From the NCBI GenBank assembly GCA_019416865.1, contig DXWL01000013.1, forward strand, positions 1-52,477: a stretch of 52,477 nucleotides of DNA, given 5' to 3'. The notes beneath the pieces are model-generated. The model made no database searches and was not told the DNA's origin. It saw nothing but the letters and a program-made list of their open reading frames with translations. Positions 16,970 to 25,840 of this stretch are shown in pieces; position 1 is the first letter of the stretch, and each line of letters begins with the position of its first letter. The DNA comes from Fusobacterium sp. (lineage in GTDB: Bacteria; Fusobacteriota; Fusobacteriia; Fusobacteriales; Fusobacteriaceae). Position numbers and translations under genes: made by a program.

Positions 16970-19183
16970 TTATTTTTCTTCTGCTGAATTAGTTTTTTCA
17001 TCAAGAACTAATGGTGAAAGTTCTTTTCCTTCCATAAGCATTTTAAACTCTTCCTGCATTATTGTTTCTCTTTCACAAAGTGCATGAGCCAATCTGTCCA
17101 ATTTATCTCTGTTGTCTTTAAGAGCTTGTACAGTTTCTGCATAAGTAGTTTTTACAAGTTTTATTATCTCCTCATCTACCTCTTTACCTGTTGCATCACT
17201 GTAGTATTTGCTTTGGAACATATCTCCTTCATTTGTTCCATCAAGAAGAATAGGTCCAAATTTTTCATTCATTCCATATCTTGTTACTATATTGTGAGCA
17301 ATAGCTGTTGCATGTTGGATATCACTACTTGCTCCTGTATTAAGTTCCCCTGATACAAGTTCGTCTGCTGCTCTTCCTCCATAAGCCATTTTCATTCTGT
17401 TTACAAACCACTCTTTAGAATAATAATATCTGTCTTCATTAGGAAGGGACATTGTATATCCTCCAGCCATTCCTCTTGGAATAATTGTAACTTTATGAAC
17501 AGGGTCAGTATCATTAAGGTATAGATAGTTAATAACTGCGTGTCCTGCCTCATGGTATGCAGTTTTTAATTTTTCTGACTCTGTAACAACTTTTGATTTC
17601 TTTTCAGGTCCCATTTCAACCTTTTCAGAAGCTTCTTCAAGGTCTGCCATTGTTATCTCTGTTCTTCCTGCTCTTGCTGCAAGAATTGCTGCTTCATTAA
17701 GAATATTTGCAAGATCTGCTCCCACAAGCCCCACTGTTTTTCTAGCTACAGTTTCAAAGTTTACATCAGGAGCAAATTTCTTTCCTCTTGCATGAACTTC
17801 TAAAATCTCTTTTCTTCCTTTTATATCAGGTCTGTCAACAAATACTTGTCTGTCAAATCTTCCTGGTCTTCTAAGAGCTCTGTCAAGAACATCAGGTCTG
17901 TTTGTAGCAGCTATAACTATTATTGTTTCTTCATTTCCAAATCCATCCATCTCAACAAGAAGTTGGTTAAGAGTTTGTTCTCTTTCATCATTTCCTCCCC
18001 CTTGTCCTGAACCTCTTTTTCTACCTACAGCATCAATTTCATCTATGAAAACAATACATGGAGCATTTTTTCTAGCTTTTGCAAAAAGATCTCTTACTCT
18101 TGAAGCTCCAACTCCAACGAACATCTCTACGAATTCAGAACCTGACATACTGAAGAAAGGTACTTTTGCTTCCCCAGCTACAGCCTTTGCAAGAAGTGTT
18201 TTACCAGTTCCGGGACTTCCAAGAAGAAGTACTCCTTTAGGGATTTTTGCTCCTAATTTTCTGAATTTTTCAGGTTCTCTTAAAAATTCCACAACTTCTT
18301 GAAGCTCTTGTTTTGCTTCATCTATTCCAGCAACATCTTTAAATGTTGTATTTGAAATCTCTTCTCCATTTTCTTTGGCTTTAGATTTCCCCATATTAAA
18401 TATTTGAGGTCCTCCCCCTCCGCCTTTATTCATTCTGTTAAGCATAAAGAACCATATACCTATAAGAAGAAGCATAGGGAACCAAGATACTAATATATTC
18501 ACAAGGAATGGAAGTTCTTGAGGTGGTACAGATTTTATAGATATCTCATTATTTTCAAATGCTTTTACAAGATTTGAATCACTTCCAAGTCTGTCTGTAA
18601 TCATTCTAGTTCTGAAGCTTTTTATATTTTCTCCATCACCAATATATCCGTAAACATATCCCTCTTTCTCTTCTACTTTTTTTATCTGTTTATTTTCAGA
18701 CATTTTTATAAATTCAGTGTAAGACACTTCTTTAGCAGGTGTTTTTTCCATGTCTGAAAGCATTGTAGGAAGTGAAAGCAGAAGTGTTACTACAAATACC
18801 AGCATTACAAAACCTTTAAAGCTGAATTTTCCTTTTCCCTCTTTTTTAAACTGCATTTTCATTCCAGAAGAAAGTTTTGATTTTAGTTCCTCTCTTTTCT
18901 GCTCTGCAGTTTTTGGTCTTTCATCTTCTTTTATCTCTTCTTTTGGAGTTTCTTTTTTCTCTTCCCCTGTTTTTTCTTCTTTTTTAGTTTCCTCTTGAGA
19001 AGATTTTTCTTCCTCTTTTACTTCTGCCTTTTCTTCTTCAGGAACATTTTTTTCTGTATTTTCAACAGAATCTTCCTTTTGCTCTTTTATTTCAAGATTA
19101 TCTTCCTGTCTTTCAGGCTTTTTTTCTTTTTCATTTAAGTTTTCTAAATTTTCATTATTATTTTTTTCCATATTATTAGGCAC
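16970..19183 (-). CDS. ftsH: ATP-dependent zinc metalloprotease FtsH
   Basis: Membrane-bound AAA+ hexameric protease that degrades short-lived and misassembled membrane and cytosolic proteins. Order: an unusual Glu/Lys-rich extension (1-120), membrane segment 1 (about 123-141), extracytoplasmic domain, membrane segment 2 (about 225-246), AAA+ domain with Walker A GSPGTGKT, Walker B IVFIDEIDAVG and the second region of homology, then the peptidase domain with zinc motif HEAGH. The usual FtsH is about 610-650 residues; this one has 737, the excess being the extension. The start is GTG 19183, because AGGAGG is 7 bases upstream; an in-frame ATG at 19171 would be 19 bases from it. The AGGAGG lies inside the last codons of tilS, and the two genes are one base apart. 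Confidence 0.95.
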   Translation of the reverse strand: MPNNMEKNNNENLENLNEKEKKPERQEDNLEIKEQKEDSVENTEKNVPEEEKAEVKEEEKSSQEETKKEEKTGEEKKETPKEEIKEDERPKTAEQKREELKSKLSSGMKMQFKKEGKGKFSFKGFVMLVFVVTLLLSLPTMLSDMEKTPAKEVSYTEFIKMSENKQIKKVEEKEGYVYGYIGDGENIKSFRTRMITDRLGSDSNLVKAFENNEISIKSVPPQELPFLVNILVSWFPMLLLIGIWFFMLNRMNKGGGGGPQIFNMGKSKAKENGEEISNTTFKDVAGIDEAKQELQEVVEFLREPEKFRKLGAKIPKGVLLLGSPGTGKTLLAKAVAGEAKVPFFSMSGSEFVEMFVGVGASRVRDLFAKARKNAPCIVFIDEIDAVGRKRGSGQGGGNDEREQTLNQLLVEMDGFGNEETIIVIAATNRPDVLDRALRRPGRFDRQVFVDRPDIKGRKEILEVHARGKKFAPDVNFETVARKTVGLVGADLANILNEAAILAARAGRTEITMADLEEASEKVEMGPEKKSKVVTESEKLKTAYHEAGHAVINYLYLNDTDPVHKVTIIPRGMAGGYTMSLPNEDRYYYSKEWFVNRMKMAYGGRAADELVSGELNTGASSDIQHATAIAHNIVTRYGMNEKFGPILLDGTNEGDMFQSKYYSDATGKEVDEEIIKLVKTTYAETVQALKDNRDKLDRLAHALCERETIMQEEFKMLMEGKELSPLVLDEKTNSAEEK

Positions 19184-19184
19184 T

Positions 19185-20516
19185 CTATTTCCTCCTTAAT
19201 CTTAGTACTATATTCTCGCTCTCTTTTTCAGAAATAAATTTTTTACTTTTTTTGACACCTGCTGCCCAAACTATTTCATTATCAAGTAAAATCACAGGAA
19301 TCTTTCCTCTCTCATCTTTAGGAACTTTAGAGTTTATCATTATCTCTTTCAGCTTTTTATAATTGTCCATACCTATGGGAATCATCACATCTCCCTGAAC
19401 TCTTCCTCTTATTAAAAGCTCATCTCCCTCTTTGAGATTTGTTGTGAACTCACTGCTGTCATTATCTCTTTTCTTAGTTTCTCTGAAAGCACTTATAATA
19501 TAGCTGCCGAATTCTGCCTCTCCCGGCACAGTCATTCTTATCTCTTTGACTTCTTTTTCAGCAATTTTGCCATTTTCCACAAATATTTTATCATACTCTT
19601 TTATTAGAGTACAGCTTTTATCTAATTTTATTTTTTTACTTCCGCCAGAAGATAATATATTTATAATATTTTCTATTTTACGCCTTGAAACTGAAACACC
19701 ATTTTTATTTAAATAATAATTTATAATTTTTCCTTTTATGTAAAAACTTTTTTCATTTATAAGCTCTTGTGCTGAAAGAGTATTTTCAAAAATATATTTT
19801 GAATAATCCACTTCAAGAATTTCGTTTACCTCTCTTATCTCATTTAAAAGGCTGTTTATTTTTTCTTTAAATTTAGGATTATACCTTTTTTCTATAAACG
19901 GTATTAAATCAAGTCTTATACTGTTTCTGGTATAATCATTTTCAAGATTAGTAGAATCTACTACATAAGGAATATTATTTGTATCAAGATAATCTATTAT
20001 CTCACTTTTATAGATTTCATTTATTGGTCTTATATATTTATCCCTTCTGTCATTTATCCCTTCCAGCCCTTCAAGAGATGAACCTCTTATAAGTCTAAAA
20101 AGAAAAGTTTCTATCTGATCATCAAGATTATGAGCAAGAGCAACTTTATTCCCATTTATTTTTTCTAAAACTTCATCAAAAAAAGAATATCTTATCTCTC
20201 TTCCTGCTTCTTCAAGAGTTATTTTTTCTTCTTTTGCCATAAGTTCCATACTTTTTCTTTTTACAAAAACCTGTATTCCGTTTTTTTCTCCCAAATCTCT
20301 TACAAAATTTTCATCTCTATCAGCTTCTGCCCCTCTATACAGATGGTTTATATGAGCTAGAGCAAGAGTCAGATTATATTCTTCCTTTATTTTCAAAAAA
20401 ACTTCTAGAAGAAAAATAGAATCAGGACCTCCAGAACATCCCAAAACTATTCTGTCATTTTTTTCCACAAGATTTTTTTCTTTTATTTTTTTTAATGCTT
20501 TTTCAATTATATTCAT
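19185..20516 (-). CDS. tilS: tRNA(Ile)-lysidine synthase TilS
   Basis: TilS adds lysine to C34 of the CAU-anticodon tRNA-Ile, changing its decoding from AUG to AUA, which is essential in AT-rich genomes. The 443-residue protein has the N-type ATP pyrophosphatase loop LGCSGGPDSIFLLEVF (about 24-39), the HINHLYRGAEADRDE segment and ALAHNLDDQIETFLFRLIRGSSLEGLEG, followed by the TilS substrate-binding and C-terminal domains. The start is ATG 20516 (MNIIEKAL) with AGGAG seven bases before it. A longer frame to 20573 overlaps the upstream gene and has no ribosome site. The last two Arg codons before the final Lys, AGG AGG, double as the ftsH ribosome site. Confidence 0.95.
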   Translation of the reverse strand: MNIIEKALKKIKEKNLVEKNDRIVLGCSGGPDSIFLLEVFLKIKEEYNLTLALAHINHLYRGAEADRDENFVRDLGEKNGIQVFVKRKSMELMAKEEKITLEEAGREIRYSFFDEVLEKINGNKVALAHNLDDQIETFLFRLIRGSSLEGLEGINDRRDKYIRPINEIYKSEIIDYLDTNNIPYVVDSTNLENDYTRNSIRLDLIPFIEKRYNPKFKEKINSLLNEIREVNEILEVDYSKYIFENTLSAQELINEKSFYIKGKIINYYLNKNGVSVSRRKIENIINILSSGGSKKIKLDKSCTLIKEYDKIFVENGKIAEKEVKEIRMTVPGEAEFGSYIISAFRETKKRDNDSSEFTTNLKEGDELLIRGRVQGDVMIPIGMDNYKKLKEIMINSKVPKDERGKIPVILLDNEIVWAAGVKKSKKFISEKESENIVLRLRRK

Positions 20517-20532
20517 TGTTATGCTCCTGACA

Positions 20533-22188
20533 TTATACCACTGAAAATATAGTTTCATCTTTTTGATAATCAAAAAGAATATCTACTGTTTCTTCTTTTC
20601 CTTCTGCAAAATTATATAAAAATCTTTCAATCTCTGTGTGCTTATATGCTTCTCTTAAAGTTCTGAAATTCATTGTTTCTAAAATATTTTTATATTTTTC
20701 TTTATCTTTTATACTATCTATCCATTCAGGATAATATCCTGGTTTTCCAAGAAGAAGATAATCAAATTTAAGATGTTCTCTAAACATCTCCTCTTTATCA
20801 AATTTTTTCATTTTATAAAATTCCATAAAATAATTGAAAATTGCTGTTTCTTTGTTACCTATATCAAAATATCCTTTTGATTTGTAATAATCTCCTATCT
20901 CTTCAAAAAACTTAAAAGCACTTGTGTAAAAATTGTCTATTACAAATTTTATCGAATATTTAAACTTATTTGAATTATAATAAAAATCCACAACCTCTTC
21001 AATATCCTTTAATCTGCATATATCTTTATATGAAATAAATTCATTTGAAAGAACTTCATATGGAGGAAAATCTAAATATTTATAATTAAATTTCTCCACA
21101 TTATTTACCATATCTGTACCTTTTAAGATTTTCAAAAATCCTAACTGTATCATTTCACATCCTGTATCATATACATAATCAAAAGATTTTCCAAAAGACT
21201 CATAGTTTTCATATGGAAGTCCTGCTATAAGATCCAAATGTAAGTGAATATTTTTATTTATAGATTTCACATTATGAGAAAGTTTATCTAAAATATTATT
21301 TCTCTTTATGCTCTCCATACTTTTTTCATTTATTGTCTGAACCCCTATCTCAAATTGGAAAAATTTTCTCGGTACTTTTTTCAGAAATTCTAAAACCTCA
21401 TCATCAAATATATTGGCATTTATCTCAAAATGGAAAGTAATATTCTCCCTATAATTTTCTAAGAGAAACTTCCATATTTCAAGATATCTTTCTTTTTTTA
21501 GATTAAAAGTTCTGTCTACAAATTTTACAAGCCTTGTCCCTATATCTATAAACTTTTTCAAATCCTTTTTAGTTCTTTCCAGAGAAAAATATCTCACTGT
21601 TTTATCTATTGAAGACATACAGTAAGAACAACTGAAAGGACATCCTCTTGATGACTCATAATATACAATTTTATGAACATCTTTTAGTTCTTCATCTGTA
21701 TAAGGAAATGGTATGATATCTAAATTTTCAATAAGCTCTTCCAATCCATTGAAACAAATTTTTCCATTTTTTCTGTAATATACTCCCTTTACCTCTTCTA
21801 TATTTTTTGTAAGATAATTTAAAAGAATTTTTTCTCCCTCTCCTATTATTATTCCGTCAATCTCAGGATTCTGATTCATAATTTCAAGAGGATTATAACT
21901 TACTTCAGGTCCTCCCAAAATTATTTCTGTGTCAGGAAGAATTTTTCTAAGCTCTTCTGTTATTTTAAATATTATCTCTTTATTCCAAATATATGTTGAG
22001 AAAAAAAGTTTTTCCGGCTCTTTCTCTCCAATATCTCTTATTATTTTTAAAAGATTATTATTAATATTGCTTTCATATATCTCTATATTTTCACAGCTGT
22101 TTTCTTCTACAAATCTTTTCAGATATCTCACTGCAAGATTTGTATGAACATATTTACTATTTATTGCCACAAGAATATTCCTGCTCAT
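20533..22188 (-). CDS. B12-binding radical SAM protein (DUF4080 family)
   Basis: A 551-residue protein with an N-terminal cobalamin-binding-like domain (about 1-140; LGGPEVSYNP segment). A radical SAM domain follows with the 4Fe-4S motif SRGCPFSCSYCMSS (CxxxCxxC, about 183-196). The C-terminal part (about 370-551) fits the DUF4080 family. Such proteins are widespread in Clostridia and Fusobacteria; their substrate is unknown to me, and the HQ..DLIAGLPYE-type segment is a general radical SAM feature. ATG 22188 has AGGGTGA upstream; an ATG six codons earlier has none. It lies between mltG (27-base gap) and tilS (16-base gap). Confidence 0.85.
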   Translation of the reverse strand: MSRNILVAINSKYVHTNLAVRYLKRFVEENSCENIEIYESNINNNLLKIIRDIGEKEPEKLFFSTYIWNKEIIFKITEELRKILPDTEIILGGPEVSYNPLEIMNQNPEIDGIIIGEGEKILLNYLTKNIEEVKGVYYRKNGKICFNGLEELIENLDIIPFPYTDEELKDVHKIVYYESSRGCPFSCSYCMSSIDKTVRYFSLERTKKDLKKFIDIGTRLVKFVDRTFNLKKERYLEIWKFLLENYRENITFHFEINANIFDDEVLEFLKKVPRKFFQFEIGVQTINEKSMESIKRNNILDKLSHNVKSINKNIHLHLDLIAGLPYENYESFGKSFDYVYDTGCEMIQLGFLKILKGTDMVNNVEKFNYKYLDFPPYEVLSNEFISYKDICRLKDIEEVVDFYYNSNKFKYSIKFVIDNFYTSAFKFFEEIGDYYKSKGYFDIGNKETAIFNYFMEFYKMKKFDKEEMFREHLKFDYLLLGKPGYYPEWIDSIKDKEKYKNILETMNFRTLREAYKHTEIERFLYNFAEGKEETVDILFDYQKDETIFSVV

Positions 22189-22215
22189 AAATTTCACCCT
22201 TTTCATTTTTTACTT

Positions 22216-23160
22216 TTATTTTTTTCTGTTATTTCTTTGAAATTCTAAATGCTCTGCATATGTTCTGCTGAAATAGTGATATCCATCACCTTTTGCCACA
22301 AAGAACAGATAATTTGTATCGGCTGGATTATATGCTGCTTCCACTGATTTTATATCAGGATTTGCAATAGGTGCAGGAGGAAGCCCCTTATATTTGTATG
22401 TATTATATGGAGATTCCACAGCCAAATCTTTGTAATAAATTCTTCTTTTAGCATATCCAAACACATAATTTACAGTAGCATCTGATGAAAGAGTCATTCC
22501 CTTTGCCATTCTGTTATAGAATGCAGAAGCAATCACAGGTTTTTCATCTGATTTTACAGCCTCTTTTTCTATTATAGATGCCATTATAAGTTTTTTATAA
22601 AATTCATCTTTATCTGGATATTTTTCAGGAGGAAACTTTTTTAAAAACTCATTTAAAATAGTTTTAATTATCTCTTTTTCTTTAAAATATTCAGAAAAAT
22701 TATATGTTTCAGGGTAAAAATATCCTTCAAAATTTCCTTTTGGTACAGGATAAGGGAAGTCTTTTATATTATTAAGTTCTTCATAAAATTTCTCTTTATT
22801 AATTTTTCCCTCTGCTGCAAGTTTATCTGCAATCTGCTCTAAAGAATATCCCTCGGGAATTGTAAATCTATAAAGTTTTTCTCTTCCGCTTTCTAAAAGT
22901 TCCACAAGAGTTATTATAGAATACTCACCTTTAAGCTCATAATATCCAGCTTTTATATTTTTTCCTTGATTTTTAAATTTCAAATAAAGCTTAAATAAAA
23001 ATTCCTCAGATACAGGAAGCTCCTTTAAAGATTTTGATATGCTCTGTCCCTTTTTTATTTCTATAATCTGGTTGTACTGTGTTTTATTAGTTAACTGAAA
23101 AATAACTAAGGCTGACAATGCCACAGTAATAACTGCAAGAATTCCCAGAATTTTTTTCAT
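22216..23160 (-). CDS. mltG: endolytic murein transglycosylase MltG
   Basis: MltG (YceG-like) cuts nascent peptidoglycan glycan strands at the outer face of the inner membrane and so sets chain length. The 314-residue protein has an N-terminal membrane anchor (about 3-23) and a LysM-like section (about 35-90). The catalytic domain has the ASIIEKEAV motif, whose Glu is the expected catalytic residue, followed by ASAFYNRMAKGMTLSSDATVNY and the Asn/Pro-rich SPYNTYKYKGLPPAPIANP motif. GGAGG precedes ATG 23160. It heads the group mltG-radical SAM-tilS-ftsH. Confidence 0.95.
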   Translation of the reverse strand: MKKILGILAVITVALSALVIFQLTNKTQYNQIIEIKKGQSISKSLKELPVSEEFLFKLYLKFKNQGKNIKAGYYELKGEYSIITLVELLESGREKLYRFTIPEGYSLEQIADKLAAEGKINKEKFYEELNNIKDFPYPVPKGNFEGYFYPETYNFSEYFKEKEIIKTILNEFLKKFPPEKYPDKDEFYKKLIMASIIEKEAVKSDEKPVIASAFYNRMAKGMTLSSDATVNYVFGYAKRRIYYKDLAVESPYNTYKYKGLPPAPIANPDIKSVEAAYNPADTNYLFFVAKGDGYHYFSRTYAEHLEFQRNNRKK

Positions 23161-23182
23161 CTGTCCTTTTCCTCCGTATATG

Positions 23183-23238
23183 CTAAAAACTGCCCTGCAT
23201 AATAGCTTTTTATTAAGTTGCTAAATTGCTGGGCAGTT
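23183..23238 (-). terminator. terminator after the DEAD-box helicase gene
   Basis: AACTGCCC (23188-23195) pairs with GGGCAGTT (23231-23238), and in minus-strand RNA it is followed by UUUUU. The loop is long (35 bases). The hairpin ends only about 27 bases before the mltG start codon. No good separate mltG promoter was seen between them, so some read-through is likely. Confidence 0.7.
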
Positions 23239-23247
23239 ATTTTTTAA

Positions 23248-24975
23248 TTAATTTTCCTGTTTTTTATTTTCTTTTTTTCTTGTTCTTGTTTTTGCTTTTT
23301 CTGATTTACCAGATTTTTCATTTTTTTCGCTCTTAGATTTTCTTGAAACTTTCTCTTTTACCTCTCCAGGCATTCCTGTACTTTTTGAGCTTCCTTTATC
23401 TTTTGCTTTTTCTACTAAAGGTTTTCTTCCTTTTCTCACTTTTTTAAAGATATCTATAATCACTTCAGCTTCTGCAAAAGGCACATTCATAAATGAGAAG
23501 TTTTCATATACTTCTACACCTTTTATTTTTGAGCTGTCAATATTTGATTCTTTAACTATAAATTCCACAAGTTTTTTAGGAGTTATTTTATCAACTCTTC
23601 CAAGAGCTATGAAAAGTCTTGTTTTTCCTGTGTGATCAACTGTTGCCTCTTCAATTTCATTATAATTTGATGTATCAAGAACATCTTCATAAGCACTTTT
23701 TAAAAGTGAAGCAACTATTTCTTCAGGATTTCCTTCTTTTAAAAGATCTTTTGCCATATCAGCAAAACCGTTTAAATCTCCCTCTTGAAGAATATTTTTA
23801 ATATTTTCTATTATTCTATGTTTTCTTGAAAGAATAACATCTTTTATTTCAGGAAGTTTTTCCTTTCTGATATCTGTTTTTGTTATTCTCTTTATTTGAA
23901 GAAGTTTTTTGTACTCAGAAGGTGTCATAAATGTAATGGCTGTTCCTTCTTTTCCTGCTCTTCCTGTTCTTCCTATTCTGTGAACATAACTTTCTGCCTC
24001 TTGAGGAATTGCATAGTTTACAACATGAGTCAAATCATTTACATCTATTCCCCTAGCAGCCACATCAGTTGCCACAAGAATGTTAAGTTTTCTTGCCTTA
24101 AATCTGTTTAGAGTAACCTCTCTGTGATTTTGTGTAATATCTCCATGAAGTTCTCCTGCATCATATCCTCTATCGTTAAGTTTTCCTGCAAGTTCATTTA
24201 CATCATTTTTAGTTCTGCAGAAAACTATTCCATAAAAGTCAGGTTCAAGATCTATTATTCTGCAAAGAGCTTCAAATTTATCTTTTTGTTTTACTTCAAA
24301 GTAAATTTGATCTGTCAGATTTGTAGTCAGTTCTTTAGATTCAACTTTTAAAATCTCGTAATCTTTTCTCATGTGATTTTCAGCAATTTTTAAAATCTCT
24401 TTAGGCATTGTTGCAGAGAAGAAAAGCATTCTCTTATCTTTATTTGTACTTTCCAGTATTTTTTCAATATCCTCTACAAATCCCATATTAAGCATTTCAT
24501 CTGCTTCGTCTAAAATGAAATACTCAAGCTTATCCAATTTTAGTATCTTCCTGTCTATAAGATCCTGAACTCTTCCTGGTGTTCCTACAACTATATCAAC
24601 ACCTTTTTTAAGTTGTCTTATTTGTTGTTCAATTGATTGTCCCCCGTAAACAGGAACTATTTTCAATTTTCTTCCACTTGCAAAAGAGTTTATCTCTTCA
24701 GCCACTTGAATTGCAAGTTCTCTTGTTGGTGCAAGAACAATTGCTCTCACATTTCCATTACTTTTATCTATCATTTCAAGTATAGGCAGACCAAAAGCTG
24801 CTGTTTTTCCTGTTCCTGTCTGTGCCTGACCTACAACATCTTTTTCTCCCTTTAATAATACAGGTATTGTTAATGCCTGTATTGGACTTGGTTCTTCAAA
24901 CCCTTTTTTTGCAAGAGCTTTTATTGTTTTTTCACTTAAACCAAGTGCGGCAAATCCTTCTAATTTATTAACCAT
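23248..24975 (-). CDS. DEAD-box ATP-dependent RNA helicase (CshA/DeaD type)
   Basis: RNA helicase of the CshA/DeaD group that acts in ribosome assembly, RNA decay and cold adaptation. The 575-residue protein has the Q motif (PSPIQALTIP) and motifs I AQTGTGKT, Ia PTRELA, Ib TPGRVQD, II DEAD, III SAT, IV VFCRT, V ARGIDV and VI HRIGRTGRAG. A DbpA-type RNA-binding domain (about 450-525) follows (TRLFIALGRVDKITPKKLVEFI). The tail of about 45 residues is very rich in Lys, Ser and Glu. Ribosome site AAGGAAG; own promoter upstream. Confidence 0.94.
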   Translation of the reverse strand: MVNKLEGFAALGLSEKTIKALAKKGFEEPSPIQALTIPVLLKGEKDVVGQAQTGTGKTAAFGLPILEMIDKSNGNVRAIVLAPTRELAIQVAEEINSFASGRKLKIVPVYGGQSIEQQIRQLKKGVDIVVGTPGRVQDLIDRKILKLDKLEYFILDEADEMLNMGFVEDIEKILESTNKDKRMLFFSATMPKEILKIAENHMRKDYEILKVESKELTTNLTDQIYFEVKQKDKFEALCRIIDLEPDFYGIVFCRTKNDVNELAGKLNDRGYDAGELHGDITQNHREVTLNRFKARKLNILVATDVAARGIDVNDLTHVVNYAIPQEAESYVHRIGRTGRAGKEGTAITFMTPSEYKKLLQIKRITKTDIRKEKLPEIKDVILSRKHRIIENIKNILQEGDLNGFADMAKDLLKEGNPEEIVASLLKSAYEDVLDTSNYNEIEEATVDHTGKTRLFIALGRVDKITPKKLVEFIVKESNIDSSKIKGVEVYENFSFMNVPFAEAEVIIDIFKKVRKGRKPLVEKAKDKGSSKSTGMPGEVKEKVSRKSKSEKNEKSGKSEKAKTRTRKKENKKQEN

Positions 24976-25059
24976 TACTCACTTCCTTATTTCAATATTA
25001 TTCATTATATTACATAAATCATTAATTTTTATTTCTCATTTATTTACTATAACCTAATA

Positions 25060-25068
25060 ATTATAGCA
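25060..25068 (-). promoter_or_regulatory. promoter of the DEAD-box helicase gene
   Basis: The minus strand has TGCTATAAT, a full-consensus -10 (25060-25065) with the TG extension; no good -35 was found. The predicted leader is about 78 bases, long for this window. Cold-shock helicase genes often have long leaders, but no specific structure was recognised here. Confidence 0.5.
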
Positions 25069-25135
25069 CAGATTTTGAAAAAAGTATATTCTTTTTCTGA
25101 ACATTTAAAAAAATTGTTTGTTTTTTTATCATTCT

Positions 25136-25181
25136 TTATCAAAAAATGGCTGCTACATTTATAAAATTGTAACAGCCCATT
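25136..25181 (-). terminator. terminator after the O-methyltransferase gene
   Basis: The arm 25145-25157 (AATGGCTGCTACA) pairs with 25168-25181 (TGTAACAGCCCATT) with one bulge and one wobble. On the minus strand a U-run follows. It lies 19 bases past the stop codon. Confidence 0.82.
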
Positions 25182-25199
25182 CTCATAAATATCTTAATT

Positions 25200-25835
25200 T
25201 TATCTCTTTCTTAAAAGCCCAATTCCATCTCCAAAAGGAAGAAGAACAAAACTTTCTCCAAATTCTTCATAAAGCCAAGTTATAAACTCATCAAGTTTTC
25301 TTACAATAGTTTTAAATCTTTTTGGATATTCTTTATAAAGATATCCTCTAAACATTATATTATCAATAAAAATTATCCCATCTTTTTTCAGCAGTTTGTA
25401 AGAATCATCAAAAAATTCTCTGTAATGTCCTTTTGAAGCATCAATAAATACAAAATCAAATTCTTCATCTAATTTTTTTATCTCTTCTCCTGCATCTCCC
25501 AAAATAGTTTTTACATTTTTAAGTCCTGCTTTTTCAAAATTTATATTTGCTTCTTTGTATCTCTCTTCATCAATTTCAATTGTTGTAAGCTTTCCACCAT
25601 ATTTTTGAGCTGCTCTTGCCATAATGATCCCAGAGTAACCTATAGCTGTTCCTACCTCTAAAATATTTTGGCTTTTATTCATATCAACCATAAATTTAAG
25701 ATACTCTGCTACCTCTTTTGTTACAATAGGCACATTATTTTCCGCTGCATATTTTTCAAGCTCAAGAATAAGCTCATCTTTTTCTTTTATTTTTCCCACA
25801 ACATATCCGTTAGCTTCTTTTAACTCTTCAAGCAT
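25200..25835 (-). CDS. SAM-dependent O-methyltransferase (family 3)
   Basis: A 211-residue class I methyltransferase resembling catechol/caffeoyl-CoA O-methyltransferases and YrrM/TrmR. Motif I is EVGTAIGYSGIIMA (about 61-74). The acidic post-I strand is LTTIEIDEERY, and the FDFVFIDASKGHYREFF motif carries the metal-binding Asp. The bacterial relative TrmR methylates 5-hydroxyuridine at tRNA U34, which would suit its position directly after the rRNA methyltransferase gene (5-base gap), but the substrate here is inference. Confidence 0.85.
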   Translation of the reverse strand: MLEELKEANGYVVGKIKEKDELILELEKYAAENNVPIVTKEVAEYLKFMVDMNKSQNILEVGTAIGYSGIIMARAAQKYGGKLTTIEIDEERYKEANINFEKAGLKNVKTILGDAGEEIKKLDEEFDFVFIDASKGHYREFFDDSYKLLKKDGIIFIDNIMFRGYLYKEYPKRFKTIVRKLDEFITWLYEEFGESFVLLPFGDGIGLLRKR

Positions 25836-25840
25836 TGTCT

